Source of the DNA: Serratia fonticola
GTDB taxonomy: Bacteria > Pseudomonadota > Gammaproteobacteria > Enterobacterales > Enterobacteriaceae
DNA: 64,000 nucleotides
Direction of reading: 5' to 3'
Assembly (NCBI RefSeq): GCF_001006005.1
Contig: NZ_CP011254.1
Span: 5,394,001-5,458,000, forward strand
Part shown: positions 38,480-47,666 of the stretch, in pieces
How the letters are laid out: each line of letters starts with the position of its first letter
How positions within the stretch are numbered: the stretch's first letter is position 1
Translations under genes and position numbers: made by a program
Notes under the pieces: model-generated
Told to the model about the DNA's origin: nothing
Seen by the model: the letters and a program-made list of their open reading frames with translations, nothing else
Database searches by the model: none

Positions 38480-38654
38480 GCTCTACCTCGTTATTTATCT
38501 CGGATATCAGTCTATTACAGTTGACGAAAAGAACCCACCATTGCGTAATGCGGCGATGACTACTAAAGCTTAGCAGAATGTCAGGCTGGTCTTTCAGAGC
38601 TCTGACATACGACCGTGAACGGTTTTTCCGCCTACTGGCCCAAATCGCAGACAC

Positions 38655-38680
38655 AAAAAAACCCGCCTTGGCGGGTTTTT
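38655..38680 (-). terminator. Intrinsic terminator of the cold-shock gene
   Basis: The stem AACCCGCC / GGCGGGTT with a 2-base loop is flanked by A-runs on one side and T-runs on the other. On the minus strand it reads GGCGGGTTTTTTTG, a classical rho-independent terminator about 25 bp after the csp stop codon. Confidence 0.85.
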
Positions 38681-38700
38681 GTTAATCAGCGAGAGGCCGA

Positions 38701-38913
38701 TTAGATAGCGGTAACGTTAGCCGCTGACGGACCTTTAGCACCGTTCTCGATAGAGAACTGTACGTTCTGGCCTTCAGCCAGGGTCTTGAAGCCTTGATCC
38801 TGGATTGCAGAGAAGTGTACGAACACGTCTTTGCTGCCGTCTGCAGGAGTGATGAAACCAAAACCTTTAGACTCGTTGAACCACTTCACTTGACCTTTGA
38901 TCATGTTAGACAT
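38701..38913 (-). CDS. CspA-family cold-shock RNA chaperone
   Basis: This 70-residue single cold-shock domain protein has both RNA-binding motifs: KGFGFI (RNP1) and VFVHF (RNP2) in [20 protein letters not shown] and [10 protein letters not shown]. The sequence is nearest to CspE/CspC/CspB types; I cannot choose among them. The start at 38913 ([11 protein letters not shown]) has AAGGAA upstream. The upstream region to 39200 is long enough for a regulated 5' leader, but no cold-box sequence was recognised. Confidence 0.95.
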   Translation of the reverse strand: MSNMIKGQVKWFNESKGFGFITPADGSKDVFVHFSAIQDQGFKTLAEGQNVQFSIENGAKGPSAANVTAI

Positions 38914-39200
38914 GTTGAATTCCTTCAATAAAAAATTTAAGCCACCATGGGCATGAAATAGCCGGTCATCAGTTACTTATGGAGGCACTAGAAAGGAAAT
39001 TCGTCAGTGAAGAGCTATCAAGGATAACGCTTTAAATTTGAACTACTTTACTCAAAATGTCGTGCATAAATAGGTCTGTACCACAGGCCGAGAATCATTA
39101 ACTCATGTTGGGCGTTTAATAGCAACTCTTTTTAGCTCGTGAGGCTGGAAAGGGAGAGCGAACGCACAGAATTTGCTCCCCGCTGGCGAAATTATCGGCG

Positions 39201-40064
39201 TTATCTTGTGGATTTCACTGACAATGGTGGTAACGCAGCGCCGCAAAATTTACAAAACTTCGCCTCGGTTTCATGCCCACCACAGTCGCATTGCACACAA
39301 TGGCGCTCTTCCCGATAGCGCCGCATCTCCTGCGACATGTAGGCGGTCAGGATGCCCGTAGGCACCGCAATAATCGAATACCCAACCAGGATCAGCACAG
39401 AAGCCAGCATCCGCCCTAAGGCCGTATGAGGCACAATATCGCCGTATCCCACGGTGGTTAACGTGACTACCGCCCAATACATCGACGCGGCAAGGCTGGT
39501 AAATCCGCCAGCGCCCCCTTCCACCGCGTACATCAAGCCGCCAAACACGCACAGCATCACGCCGACAAAGCCAAAGAACATCGCCAGCTTATGGCGCGCC
39601 AGCTTGATGCTGCGCCAGACAATACCCATCTCGCTCATGTAGCGTAACAGTTTCAAGACTCGCAACACGCGCAGTATCCGCAACACACGCAGCAGAACGA
39701 CATACTCCACCGCCATATGCGGGAATAGCCAGATGATATACATCGGCAGCATCGTCAACAGATCGACAATGCCAAAAAAGCTGATGGCATAACGCTCTTT
39801 ACTCGGCGTGCACCACAGCCGCAACAGATATTCCGCAGTAAAAATGACGGTGAAAAAGACCTCAGCCAAAAGCAGCTGATGAAGCACTTGAGCATTGGGG
39901 GTATACACCGAGCTGCCGCCGGGTTCGAGAAACAGCAACAGCACGCTGAGCAGCGCCGAACTCACCCAGAATAACTGCATCCTGCGCCCGATTCGGGTTT
40001 GGTTACCGAACAACAGCTGGTAGCTACGCTGGCGTAGGGTCTGTTTGCGCACTTTGTTGGTCAT
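39201..40064 (-). CDS. Voltage-gated-type potassium channel with C-terminal zinc ribbon
   Basis: The 287-residue inner-membrane protein has six transmembrane segments. S4 is a run of regularly spaced arginines (LLRVLRILRVLRVLKLLRYM, about residues 123-142). The pore loop holds the selectivity filter TVGYGD near residue 211. After S6 (ILVGYSIIAVPTGILTAYMS) comes a short cytoplasmic tail ending in a cysteine cluster CVQCDCGGHETEAKFCKFCG, which looks like a zinc ribbon. It is a Kv-type tetrameric channel and not Kch, as there is no RCK/TrkA_N domain. Physiological role unknown. Confidence 0.9.
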   Translation of the reverse strand: MTNKVRKQTLRQRSYQLLFGNQTRIGRRMQLFWVSSALLSVLLLFLEPGGSSVYTPNAQVLHQLLLAEVFFTVIFTAEYLLRLWCTPSKERYAISFFGIVDLLTMLPMYIIWLFPHMAVEYVVLLRVLRILRVLRVLKLLRYMSEMGIVWRSIKLARHKLAMFFGFVGVMLCVFGGLMYAVEGGAGGFTSLAASMYWAVVTLTTVGYGDIVPHTALGRMLASVLILVGYSIIAVPTGILTAYMSQEMRRYREERHCVQCDCGGHETEAKFCKFCGAALPPLSVKSTR

Positions 40065-40268
40065 AATCTGATGTCTGGTAAAAAGATTTACTCACATACT
40101 AGATCCGAACCTGCGCACCACCAAATTTAACCCGTGACAGGGTCATGAGAAAACGAGCGCCAAAACGCAGAATGGCCCGACGTCATATTTTCATCACAAA
40201 AATGTCACAATCCAGCCATATGATGGTTAGCGATTATCCGCTCCGGGTTAACACCAAGGATTTCGCCT

Positions 40269-40478
40269 ATGAACACCGTAAAAGCCATTAATCACCAGCA
40301 GGCAGAGACGCTGATCCGCTCAGGATCGGCGAAAAAGATTGAGCTGGCCTATGACATTGACAGCGACGATTTTTTCCAGCTCGCCAGCCTGTGGTGCGAT
40401 CAGGGTGCCAAGATTTCCAAAGGCAAAAAACACTTTATCGTCTCGCTGAAAGGTTTTCGTATTCCGCCAAACGACTGA
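40269..40478 (+). CDS. Small hypothetical protein, 69 residues
   Basis: This is a soluble, mixed-charge protein (KIELAYDIDSDDFFQLASLW near the middle, HFIVSLKGFRIPP at the end) with no membrane segment or signal peptide. An AAGGA ribosome-binding site precedes the ATG, which supports translation. I do not recognise the family. It lies between the potassium channel (opposite strand) and the quinone oxidoreductase, with about 140 bp to the latter. Confidence 0.55.
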   Translation: MNTVKAINHQQAETLIRSGSAKKIELAYDIDSDDFFQLASLWCDQGAKISKGKKHFIVSLKGFRIPPND

Positions 40479-40615
40479 TCCTCTGCCCTCTTTGCGGCGG
40501 TATCTCTGCTTGTCGAGACAAAACCGCCCTTTCGCACACATGCCAACTCTGTTATCCCTATAAGATAATCCAGCCGGGAATACCCCGAATACGCAGATTG
40601 ATCAAGGAGAACGGC

Positions 40616-41623
40616 ATGTCATCCAACGCACAACTACCTGAAAACATGAAAGTCATCGAAATCAGCCAGCCGGGCGAACCAGAGGTTCTGGTGAGTGCTG
40701 AACGCCCGTTACCAGTATTGGCCCAAGGTGAAATACTGGTGAAAGTCGCTGCCGCCGGCGTCAACCGCCCAGATGTTATGCAACGCCGAGGGCAATATGC
40801 CCCACCTCCGGGCGCCTCGGACATTCCCGGGTTGGAAATTGCTGGCACGGTGGTGGCCGTTGGCGTTGGGGTACAACGTTATGCCCCGGGTGATGCCGTA
40901 TGCGCGCTGATCGCCGGTGGGGGCTATGCCGAATACTGTAAAGTGCATGAAAGCAATGCGCTGCCGGTCCCTCAAGGCTTCAGCATGATTGAAGCCGCCG
41001 CCATGCCAGAAACCTTCTTCACCGTTTGGGTCAACGTATTTCAACGTGGCCATCTTCGGGCCGGGGAAACCGTGCTGATCCACGGTGGTACGTCAGGCAT
41101 TGGCACGGTTGCCACCCTGTTGGCCAAAGCCTTCTGCGCCTATGTCATCACTACCGTTGGCTCTGAAGAGAAACGTGAGGCCAGCCTGGCGTTGGGTGCC
41201 GACGTCTCCATCAACTATCGCACCGAAGATTTTGTCGAACGGACCAAAACCGCCACCAATGGCAAAGGGGCCGATGTCATCGTCGATTTGATCGCGGGGG
41301 ATTACGTGGAGAAGAACTACCGTGCCGCCGCAATGGACGGGCGTATCGTACAGATCGGTACGCAAAACGGCGTAGTGAAAGAACTGAACCTGATGCCACT
41401 GCTGCTGAAGCGCCTGACCCATACCGGCTCAACGCTGCGGGCGCGCAGTGTGGAAGATAAAGCCCAGATCGCTGCCGAACTGGAACTGAAAGTGTGGCCG
41501 TTGCTGGAACGCGGGGAGTTAAAACCGCAGATTTTCCAGACGTTCCCGTTGGAGCAAGCCGCACAGGCCCATGCCTTGATGGAGTCCAGTGCGCATATCG
41601 GTAAAATTATGCTGACCCTGTAA
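40616..41623 (+). CDS. Zinc-free NAD(P)H:quinone oxidoreductase (Qor-like)
   Basis: The 335-residue medium-chain dehydrogenase superfamily enzyme has the GroES-like N-domain (VAAAGVNRPDVMQRRGQYAP) and the Rossmann motif HGGTSGIGTVATLLAKAF. It lacks zinc-binding cysteines. It likely reduces quinones or activated alkenes with NADPH and resembles the PIG3/TP53I3 group more than E. coli QorA. The start at 40616 has AAGGAG upstream; the frame is open to 40391 but without homology. It is a single-gene unit ending at a shared hairpin. Confidence 0.88.
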   Translation: MSSNAQLPENMKVIEISQPGEPEVLVSAERPLPVLAQGEILVKVAAAGVNRPDVMQRRGQYAPPPGASDIPGLEIAGTVVAVGVGVQRYAPGDAVCALIAGGGYAEYCKVHESNALPVPQGFSMIEAAAMPETFFTVWVNVFQRGHLRAGETVLIHGGTSGIGTVATLLAKAFCAYVITTVGSEEKREASLALGADVSINYRTEDFVERTKTATNGKGADVIVDLIAGDYVEKNYRAAAMDGRIVQIGTQNGVVKELNLMPLLLKRLTHTGSTLRARSVEDKAQIAAELELKVWPLLERGELKPQIFQTFPLEQAAQAHALMESSAHIGKIMLTL

Positions 41624-41629
41624 TGGCAA

Positions 41630-41652
41630 CCCTCCGGCTAGAAACCGGAGGG
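41630..41652. terminator. Bidirectional terminator between the oxidoreductase and yidB-like genes
   Basis: A perfect 8-bp stem CCCTCCGG / CCGGAGGG with a 7-base loop is followed by TAAATATC. It lies between convergent stop codons at 41623 and 41659. Confidence 0.7.
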
Positions 41653-41658
41653 TAAATA

Positions 41659-42048
41659 TCAGCCGAACAGTTTACCTTTCAGCAAATCCATCCCGGCGCT
41701 CATCAGATCGCCGCCCTGTGGCTCCTGACCATTGGGTGACAGTTTGTCAGTGATCATCGGCAAATACTGGGCAATCAGGGCAGAAGCCTGCGCCGGATCG
41801 ATCCCCAATTTGCCTGCCAGTTGTGCAATGGCATCGGTACTTAACGCTTGCTCAACGTGTTCACCGCTGATTGGCTGATTTTCACCCGTACCGATCCAGG
41901 AGGCGACCACGTCCGCCAGATTTCCCTGGCGGAATTTGTCCAGGATAGCCGGCAGCCCCCCTTGCTGTTCAACCCACTGCAAGATGGCGCTGTAATCCAT
42001 ACCTTTACCACCGCTCAATGCCCCGACTAACCCATCCAATAATCCCAT
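41659..42048 (-). CDS. YidB-family (DUF937) protein
   Basis: This 129-residue glycine-rich protein of the DUF937/YidB family shows MGLLDGLVGALSGGKGMDYS at the N-terminus, then VASWIGTGENQPISGEHVEQ and LAGKLGIDPAQASALIAQYL. The function is unknown. It lies 84 bp downstream of the GlsB-like gene on the same strand and could be co-transcribed. No membrane segments are evident. Confidence 0.88.
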   Translation of the reverse strand: MGLLDGLVGALSGGKGMDYSAILQWVEQQGGLPAILDKFRQGNLADVVASWIGTGENQPISGEHVEQALSTDAIAQLAGKLGIDPAQASALIAQYLPMITDKLSPNGQEPQGGDLMSAGMDLLKGKLFG

Positions 42049-42132
42049 CGCTATCCCCTTCTCAAACGCTGTACGTTTGTCGCATTTAAAAGAAAAGGGC
42101 CGCCGCAGCGACCCCTATTGATCGAACCCGGC

Positions 42133-42381
42133 TTAGCTTCTGATCTTTCTGTAGACAAAAAGCACCACCAGAGCACCGATAACGGCAACCACAAAGCTGC
42201 CCAGGTTAAAGCCATCAACCCGGCCCATACCGAAGAAGGTACTGATATAGCCGCCGACAACTGCACCTACCACACCCAGGATCACGGTCATGATAAAGCC
42301 GCCGCCGTCTTTACCCGGCATGATCCACTTGGCCAAAATACCAGCGATTAACCCGAAAACGATCCAGGAAATGATACCCAT
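42133..42381 (-). CDS. GlsB/YeaQ/YmgE-family membrane stress protein
   Basis: This 82-residue protein has three hydrophobic segments and the family motif LAKWIMPGKDGGGFIMTVIL, GVVGAVVGGYISTFFG. Family members are small inner-membrane proteins induced in stress or stationary phase; the biochemical role is unknown. The gene may be co-transcribed with the downstream yidB-like gene. Confidence 0.9.
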   Translation of the reverse strand: MGIISWIVFGLIAGILAKWIMPGKDGGGFIMTVILGVVGAVVGGYISTFFGMGRVDGFNLGSFVVAVIGALVVLFVYRKIRS

Positions 42382-42632
42382 TTTTACTCTCCCTAATTGA
42401 CCTATTGCCCAAACTTGCTGGCAATACCTTTATCAGACGCTTTCCGTCAGAGACCACCCTCTGACAGTATTTACGTCTCTGTACCTTATTACTATAGTCA
42501 AAAATCAGCGAGTTACCTACCTCTTGCAGTCTGAAAATCACCGTGTGCAATTTTCATCCAGCTGTCATCTTGTGTGGCGATAATCAGCTATACTAAATGA
42601 TGCTCAACCGAACTTCGACCGAGGATAGCGCC
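42382..42632. other. Divergent promoter region, glsB-like and small ORF
   Basis: This 251-bp region separates the minus-strand GlsB-like gene from the plus-strand 29-residue frame. A TATACT -10-like hexamer (about 42590-42595) precedes the small frame. The GlsB-like promoter was not located. From 42723 to 42858 there is a further 136 bp with only the ribosome-binding region of the next gene. Confidence 0.4.
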
Positions 42633-42722
42633 ATGAGCAACCCCCCTTTCATGCTGTTTTTGGTTTTGGTTTATACCTTGGCCGCCGTGTGGGATGGTTC
42701 CGCTGCGCAGTTGTTTATGTGA
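42633..42722 (+). CDS. Candidate 29-residue small membrane protein
   Basis: The frame reads MSNPPFMLFLVLVYTLAAVW followed by DGSAAQLFM: one hydrophobic helix, then a short polar tail. GAGGA lies 7 bases before the ATG, and a TATACT -10-like sequence lies about 40 bp upstream. Size and layout resemble the small stress-linked inner-membrane proteins of enterobacteria, but I do not recognise this one. Confidence 0.5.
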   Translation: MSNPPFMLFLVLVYTLAAVWDGSAAQLFM

Positions 42723-42858
42723 AAGTCGTCGGCCAATCAGTCATTAATCATTCCTGACCAAGACGTTTTTATTCTATTCGGCGTTCCTTTGGTCGAACAT
42801 CTTCACCCCCCTACAAATTCAGCAACCTTGCAGGGCATGTGATCCAAGAGGAGGAACT

Positions 42859-43275
42859 ATGTTGATTCAACCCTATCTGTTTTTTGCCGGTGACTGTGAG
42901 CAAGCGGTGAATTTTTATGCTCAGCAGCTAAACGGCAATATTGAAATCATGATGCGTTACCAAGATATTCCGGCAGAGGAGCAGCAAAATGGGCCGCCCA
43001 ATGCCGATCCTGAGTCGATTATGCATGCCAGGCTGGTGATCGGGGATAACGTCATTATGGCATCGGATGGATGCCCGGCCGATCCAGGCGGGCCGACACA
43101 TAGTGGGTATTCACTGTCGATCCTCAGTGAAAACGTCGAGAAAGGCGAGGAGGTGTTCAACCGGCTAGCCCAAGGTGGCAGCATCACCATGCCTTTCCAA
43201 CCGACCTTCTGGGCCAAGGGCTTTGGCATGCTGACCGATAAGTTCGGTGTCAACTGGATGGTCAACGTCGAGTAG
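42859..43275 (+). CDS. VOC-family protein, PhnB/YjdN-like
   Basis: The 138-residue protein has the glyoxalase/bleomycin-resistance (VOC) fold of the PhnB group: MLIQPYLFFAGDCEQAVNFY at the start, and DKFGVNWMVNV at the end. Despite the PhnB name the family is not required for phosphonate breakdown, and the substrate is unknown. AGGAGGA precedes the ATG. It appears to be a single-gene unit. Confidence 0.87.
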   Translation: MLIQPYLFFAGDCEQAVNFYAQQLNGNIEIMMRYQDIPAEEQQNGPPNADPESIMHARLVIGDNVIMASDGCPADPGGPTHSGYSLSILSENVEKGEEVFNRLAQGGSITMPFQPTFWAKGFGMLTDKFGVNWMVNVE

Positions 43276-43320
43276 CCGCATGGTGTAGTGCCTGGCTGTG
43301 AGGATAGGTACTGCCCAGCG

Positions 43321-43518
43321 CTAACGATGCCAGCTAGAAGCCACCAGGGAGAACAAGACAAACAACACCAGCAACAATATCAGAGCCAAACGCCAGACAG
43401 GCATTTTGCGCCGCTGGTAGGCGATAATCATCAACCCGGCCAGCGCCAGAAGCGTAAACGGGTAATATACCGCCAGCGTCAGTAAAACCTGCATCATTGC
43501 GTCAGATAGTGCTGCCAT
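43321..43518 (-). CDS. Small two-helix membrane protein, unknown function
   Basis: This 65-residue protein has two predicted membrane helices (MQVLLTLAVYYPFTLLALAG and WRLALILLLVLFVLFSLVAS) joined by a basic loop (YQRRKMP). The start at 43518 is chosen because GGGAGG lies just upstream; a codon six positions earlier overlaps that site. Family not recognised. It is divergent from the diguanylate cyclase gene. Confidence 0.65.
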   Translation of the reverse strand: MAALSDAMMQVLLTLAVYYPFTLLALAGLMIIAYQRRKMPVWRLALILLLVLFVLFSLVASSWHR

Positions 43519-43644
43519 GCGCCTCCCAAGGGCCAATTTATGCTGAACATATCCTGAAAATATAACGGAACATGCAAGATGAAAATATAAGGGTTAAGAT
43601 TGTTCGCAGTCCCCGACCCCAACTGATTCCATGACAGGAATGCT

Positions 43645-45201
43645 ATGTTAGCGCCGCAGCTCCCGCCCCAAAAACAGCCATTACCCGGGAAAAAGAAAAA
43701 CTCGCCGTTACTCTATCAGGCAGGCGTGTTTGTGATTATCGTCGTGTTCACCCTGATCATGTTCAATGCCTGGCAAATCTGGAACTCTCATCAACGTAAC
43801 CTGCAAATTGCCGCAAATGATTCAGCGAATCTGGCCCGCTCGCTGGCACAGCATGCCGAGGATACCTTTGCGCAGGTAGACAATAACCTGGTCGATCTCA
43901 GCGAACGTATTGAAACCGATGGCCTAGGCCAACCCCAGCGTTTACGCCTGCAAAAAGTCATGCAGACGCAGGCCAGCAACTTCCCGCAACTGCACGGCAG
44001 TTTTGTCTATGATGCCCAAGGCAACTGGCTCCTGACGTCCAACGGTAAACCCCTCAGCCATACCAATAATGCTGACCGGGCGTACTTTAAATACCACGTC
44101 ACTCATAACAATAATACGGTCTATATCGGCGAGGTGATCCGTAGCCGCTCAACCGGCGATCTGATTATCCCGGTATCACGCCGCCTGAACCATGCGGATG
44201 GCAGCTTTGCCGGCGTGGTGATTGCAACGCTGTATGTCGATTATTTCCGCCAGTTTTACAACACCTTTGCCCTTAACAACGACGCCTCCCTCAGTCTGGT
44301 GCTGGCCGACGGCTCCATTTTGTACCGCCGCCCATACAATGAGGATGCCATCGGGAAAAACATCTCCCACAGCCTTTTATTCCGCGAAGTTCTGCCGCAC
44401 TCACCCTTTGGCAACGTCACCATGGTCTCACAGTTCGATAATGTAGAACGGGTTTATGGTTATTCGCAGGTGGAACGTTATCCGCTAGTGATCACTGCTG
44501 GGCTGTCGAAAAAAGACGTGCTGGCCGACTGGCGTAACGATGCGTCACTTTTTGCACTCGGTGGAGGAGTCCTGCTGTCCATACTGCTGGCCCTGGGGTT
44601 GGTACTGATACGTCAGATTAATCAAAGCGTACAGACCGAAGTCGAGCTGGTGCGCACCCGTGATCAACTGACGCTGATGAACCACACGCTGGAAGAACTG
44701 GCCTTGCTGGATGGCTTGACCGGCCTGGCCAACCGCCGCCAGTTTGATATCGCACTGAAAAACGAAATGACTCGGGCGGCGCGCAACGATCGCAGCGTAG
44801 CCCTGTTGATGCTGGATATTGATTATTTTAAACAGTTTAACGATATCTACGGCCACGTGGCTGGGGATCAGTGTTTGCAACAGTTGGGCCGCATGCTGCA
44901 AAGCATGGTCAACCGCCCTGGCGATCTGATGGCACGTTACGGCGGTGAAGAACTGGCAATTATTCTGCCGGATACCGATCTTCAAGGCGCAATCGCCTTT
45001 GCCGAACGGGTTCTAGAGGGCATCCGGCAGTTGAAGATCGCCCACGCAGGCAGTCCGCTGGGGATTATCACCGCCAGCATAGGTGCCAGTGCTAAAGTCC
45101 CGCACCCGTATAACGATACGCCGCTGAGCCTGGTCAGCGTGGCGGATAACGCCCTGTATACGGCGAAAAAAGGCGGTAAGAACCGGGTTTGCAGCCTCTA
45201 G
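43645..45201 (+). CDS. Membrane-anchored diguanylate cyclase with dCache-type sensor
   Basis: The 518-residue protein makes the second messenger c-di-GMP. It has two transmembrane helices (about 30-50 and 298-318) around a periplasmic double-PAS (Cache) ligand domain, and a C-terminal GGDEF domain from about residue 345. The active site reads RYGGEEL, a functional GGEEF variant, and the inhibitory RxxD site (RPGD) sits five residues before it, so product inhibition is likely. No EAL domain is present. It is near no obvious partner and probably affects motility or biofilm. Confidence 0.92.
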   Translation: MLAPQLPPQKQPLPGKKKNSPLLYQAGVFVIIVVFTLIMFNAWQIWNSHQRNLQIAANDSANLARSLAQHAEDTFAQVDNNLVDLSERIETDGLGQPQRLRLQKVMQTQASNFPQLHGSFVYDAQGNWLLTSNGKPLSHTNNADRAYFKYHVTHNNNTVYIGEVIRSRSTGDLIIPVSRRLNHADGSFAGVVIATLYVDYFRQFYNTFALNNDASLSLVLADGSILYRRPYNEDAIGKNISHSLLFREVLPHSPFGNVTMVSQFDNVERVYGYSQVERYPLVITAGLSKKDVLADWRNDASLFALGGGVLLSILLALGLVLIRQINQSVQTEVELVRTRDQLTLMNHTLEELALLDGLTGLANRRQFDIALKNEMTRAARNDRSVALLMLDIDYFKQFNDIYGHVAGDQCLQQLGRMLQSMVNRPGDLMARYGGEELAIILPDTDLQGAIAFAERVLEGIRQLKIAHAGSPLGIITASIGASAKVPHPYNDTPLSLVSVADNALYTAKKGGKNRVCSL

Positions 45202-45240
45202 GGCTCAGAATAGTTAGGGTAGATCATTTCAGCAAATCAT

Positions 45241-45263
45241 GGGGCATCTTAACATGATGCCCC
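45241..45263. terminator. Hairpin between the diguanylate cyclase and paaZ genes
   Basis: A perfect 8-bp stem GGGGCATC / GATGCCCC with a 7-base loop lies between convergent stop codons at 45201 and 45276. There is no strong T-run on either side, so termination is plausible but not certain. Confidence 0.5.
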
Positions 45264-45275
45264 GACGATCCAGCC

Positions 45276-47348
45276 TTAGTGCACCGTGTTGAAATCCCCC
45301 TCCTGACGCGCCACCAGCGTCAGGATGCTATACAGCGCTACGGCTTGCTGATGCTGGTTGAGCACCTGCACATCCCAGACCACCACACCATGTGGGCGAT
45401 CCTCGGCGGTTTTCTGCGGCTTGCGGATTTTCTTTTTACAGGTCAATCGCACCTGAATGGTGTCGCCAATCTTCACCGGCTCGATAAAACGCAGGTTTTC
45501 CATGCCATAGTTGGCAATCACCGGCCCGACGCCCGGATCGACAAACAGGCCAGCAGCGGCAGAAACCACAAAGTAACCGTGGGCCACTCGCTCACCAAAC
45601 AGTGATTCCGCCGCACCGATCTTGTCCATATGCGCGTAGAAATGGTCGCCGCTCAGGCAGGCAAAGTTGACGAGGTCGGCTTCGGTAATGGTACGGCGGG
45701 CAGTCAGCAAGCTTTCGCCAATCTGCAACTGCTCAAAGTATTTGCGGAACGGGTGTACCTGCTCCTCCACCACGTCGGCACCCCGGACCCATTCACGACT
45801 GATGGCCGCCAGCATCGACGGACTGCCCTGGATCGCCGTGCGCTGCATATAGTGTTTTACCGCCCGCAGCCCACCAAGCTCTTCGCCACCGCCGGCTCGC
45901 CCTGGCCCGCCATGCACCAACAAAGGCAATGGTGAGCCGTGGCCGGTCGATTCCGTCGCCGCGTGGCGATCCAGCACCAACATGCGGCCATGGGCGCAGG
46001 CAGTTGCTCGAATAAACTGTGAAGCCAACTCCGCATCAGCCGTCACCAACGATCCGGCCAGGCTACCTTGCCCCAGCAGCGCCAACTCAATGGCCTGTTC
46101 AGTCGTTTGATAAGGCATCAGCGTCGCCACCGGGCCAAACGCCTCGGTGCCATGTACGGCCTGATGGCGGAACGGATCGGCGCAATACAGTAGGGTGATC
46201 GGATAAAAAGCGCCTGATTGCGCACCATCGCCCACCACTTCTAACTTATCCAGCGTTGCGCCGCAGAGTGGTTCACAGCCATTGCGCAGCAGGAATTCCA
46301 CCTTTTGCTGCACGTCGTCGCGCTGTTCCTGATTGACCAACGCCCCCATCCGCACCTGCTCCAGCTGTGGGTCGCCAATTTTCACACCAGCCAAGCGCTG
46401 CAACAGCGCTTGCTGTACCTCGGCAATGCGGGCCACCGGAACGATAATGCGCCGGATAGCGGTACACTTTTGCCCTGCCTTGCTGGTCATTTCGCGGCTG
46501 ACCTCTTTGATAAACAGCGCAAACTCCGGCATCTCTGGCGTCACGTCCTCCCCTAGCACGCAGCAGTTTAACGAGTCGGCCTCCATGGTAAAGGCGATGG
46601 ACTTCTCCAGCAGGCGCGGGTGGGAACGCAGCTTCTGCCCGGTTTGCGCCGAGCCGGTGAAGGTGACCGCATCCTGATAATCGAGGTGATCGAACATATC
46701 GCCCACGCCGCCGCAGATCAGTTGCAATGCCCCTTCAGGCACCAGCCCGCTGTCGATAATCAGTTTCACCATCGCCTGGGTTAGCTGTGCCGAAGCGGTG
46801 GCAGGTTTGATGATGGCCGGCATCCCCGCCAGCCAGGTAGGTGCCAGCTTCTCCAACATACCCCAGCAGGGGAAGTTAAAGGCGTTGATATGCAATGCGA
46901 CACCTGGGCGAGAGGTCAGCACATGACGTGCAGCAAACTGCGACTGCTTGGAGAGTGGGATCAGCTCATCTTCCGGCCACAGCGAATCGTCCGGCAGTTC
47001 GCGCCCTGCCAATCCCGCATAGGAGAACAGCGTGGCGATACCACCTTCGATATCAACCCAGCTGTCATTGCGTGTGGCCCCGGTTTGATAGGAGATCTGA
47101 TACAGCGCCTCTTTATTAGCCAGCAGGTGTTTAGCCACCGCTTTCATCATCTGGGCGCGCTGCTGAAACGTCATCTTTGCCAGCGCCGTGCCACCCAGCT
47201 TGCGGGCATAGCTCAGGCTGGCGGCCAACGGCAGCCCGTCGGAGCAGACCTGATACAAAGGCTCGCCGGTTACGGCATGCTGGATCTCGCGGGATTGACC
47301 CTGGCCGTACACCCAAGCGCCAGAAAGGTAACTGGTTAACTGCTGCAT
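45276..47348 (-). CDS. paaZ: Oxepin-CoA hydrolase/3-oxo-5,6-dehydrosuberyl-CoA semialdehyde dehydrogenase PaaZ
   Basis: PaaZ opens the oxepin-CoA ring in phenylacetate degradation and oxidises the resulting aldehyde. The 690-residue fusion has an N-terminal aldehyde dehydrogenase (residues about 1-520; catalytic Glu in [10 protein letters not shown], Cys in [11 protein letters not shown]) and a C-terminal MaoC-type hydratase ([26 protein letters not shown]). Both active sites look intact. It is divergent from paaA, with a PaaX-type operator just upstream of its GGAGGAG ribosome-binding site. Confidence 0.97.
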   Translation of the reverse strand: MQQLTSYLSGAWVYGQGQSREIQHAVTGEPLYQVCSDGLPLAASLSYARKLGGTALAKMTFQQRAQMMKAVAKHLLANKEALYQISYQTGATRNDSWVDIEGGIATLFSYAGLAGRELPDDSLWPEDELIPLSKQSQFAARHVLTSRPGVALHINAFNFPCWGMLEKLAPTWLAGMPAIIKPATASAQLTQAMVKLIIDSGLVPEGALQLICGGVGDMFDHLDYQDAVTFTGSAQTGQKLRSHPRLLEKSIAFTMEADSLNCCVLGEDVTPEMPEFALFIKEVSREMTSKAGQKCTAIRRIIVPVARIAEVQQALLQRLAGVKIGDPQLEQVRMGALVNQEQRDDVQQKVEFLLRNGCEPLCGATLDKLEVVGDGAQSGAFYPITLLYCADPFRHQAVHGTEAFGPVATLMPYQTTEQAIELALLGQGSLAGSLVTADAELASQFIRATACAHGRMLVLDRHAATESTGHGSPLPLLVHGGPGRAGGGEELGGLRAVKHYMQRTAIQGSPSMLAAISREWVRGADVVEEQVHPFRKYFEQLQIGESLLTARRTITEADLVNFACLSGDHFYAHMDKIGAAESLFGERVAHGYFVVSAAAGLFVDPGVGPVIANYGMENLRFIEPVKIGDTIQVRLTCKKKIRKPQKTAEDRPHGVVVWDVQVLNQHQQAVALYSILTLVARQEGDFNTVH

Positions 47349-47360
47349 TTGCTCCTCCGG

Positions 47361-47400
47361 AATTCATAAATAGACACTATCAAGATTAATGATGTATCAC
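47361..47400 (-). promoter_or_regulatory. Degenerate PaaX operator in front of paaZ
   Basis: On the minus strand TGATAC-N28-GAATTC is one mismatch per half from the PaaX consensus TGATTC-N(26-28)-GAATCA. It lies directly before the paaZ ribosome-binding site, the same relation as the 40-bp operator before paaA. The matching spacing and position support it despite the mismatches. Confidence 0.65.
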
Positions 47401-47535
47401 ATAAATTCCACTCCGCGCCAGGTTAAAATTTAACAAAAGCAAAACAAAATCATCCAAACGCTGAGTTAACACCAGTGTTATCGATAAACACCAAAAATAA
47501 ATAAACATTAAAATCAATGAAATAACAAAACACAT

Positions 47536-47551
47536 TGTGATACTCATCGCA
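47536..47551. promoter_or_regulatory. CRP-like site in the paaZ-paaA control region
   Basis: TGTGATACTCATCGCA has a perfect left half-site and a one-mismatch right half-site. It lies about 70 bp left of the paaA operator. CRP and IHF act with PaaX at the E. coli paa promoters, so a similar role is likely. The rest of the 318-bp spacer (47349-47666) is A+T-rich and has no gene. Confidence 0.7.
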
Positions 47552-47613
47552 AAACCACAGTATTTGTATTTGATCTTGTTGTTATCAACTTGTAGCTTTA
47601 CGGTTAGTTAAAG

Positions 47614-47653
47614 TGATTCACATTTTTGGTTTTAATGTGAAAAACATGAATCA
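47614..47653 (+). promoter_or_regulatory. PaaX operator in front of paaA
   Basis: TGATTC and GAATCA, separated by exactly 28 bp, match the PaaX operator consensus TGATTC-N(26-28)-GAATCA perfectly. It ends 13 bp before the paaA start codon, next to the AAGAGG ribosome-binding site. PaaX repression relieved by phenylacetyl-CoA is established in E. coli. Confidence 0.88.
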
Positions 47654-47666
47654 CCAAGAGGCAAGC

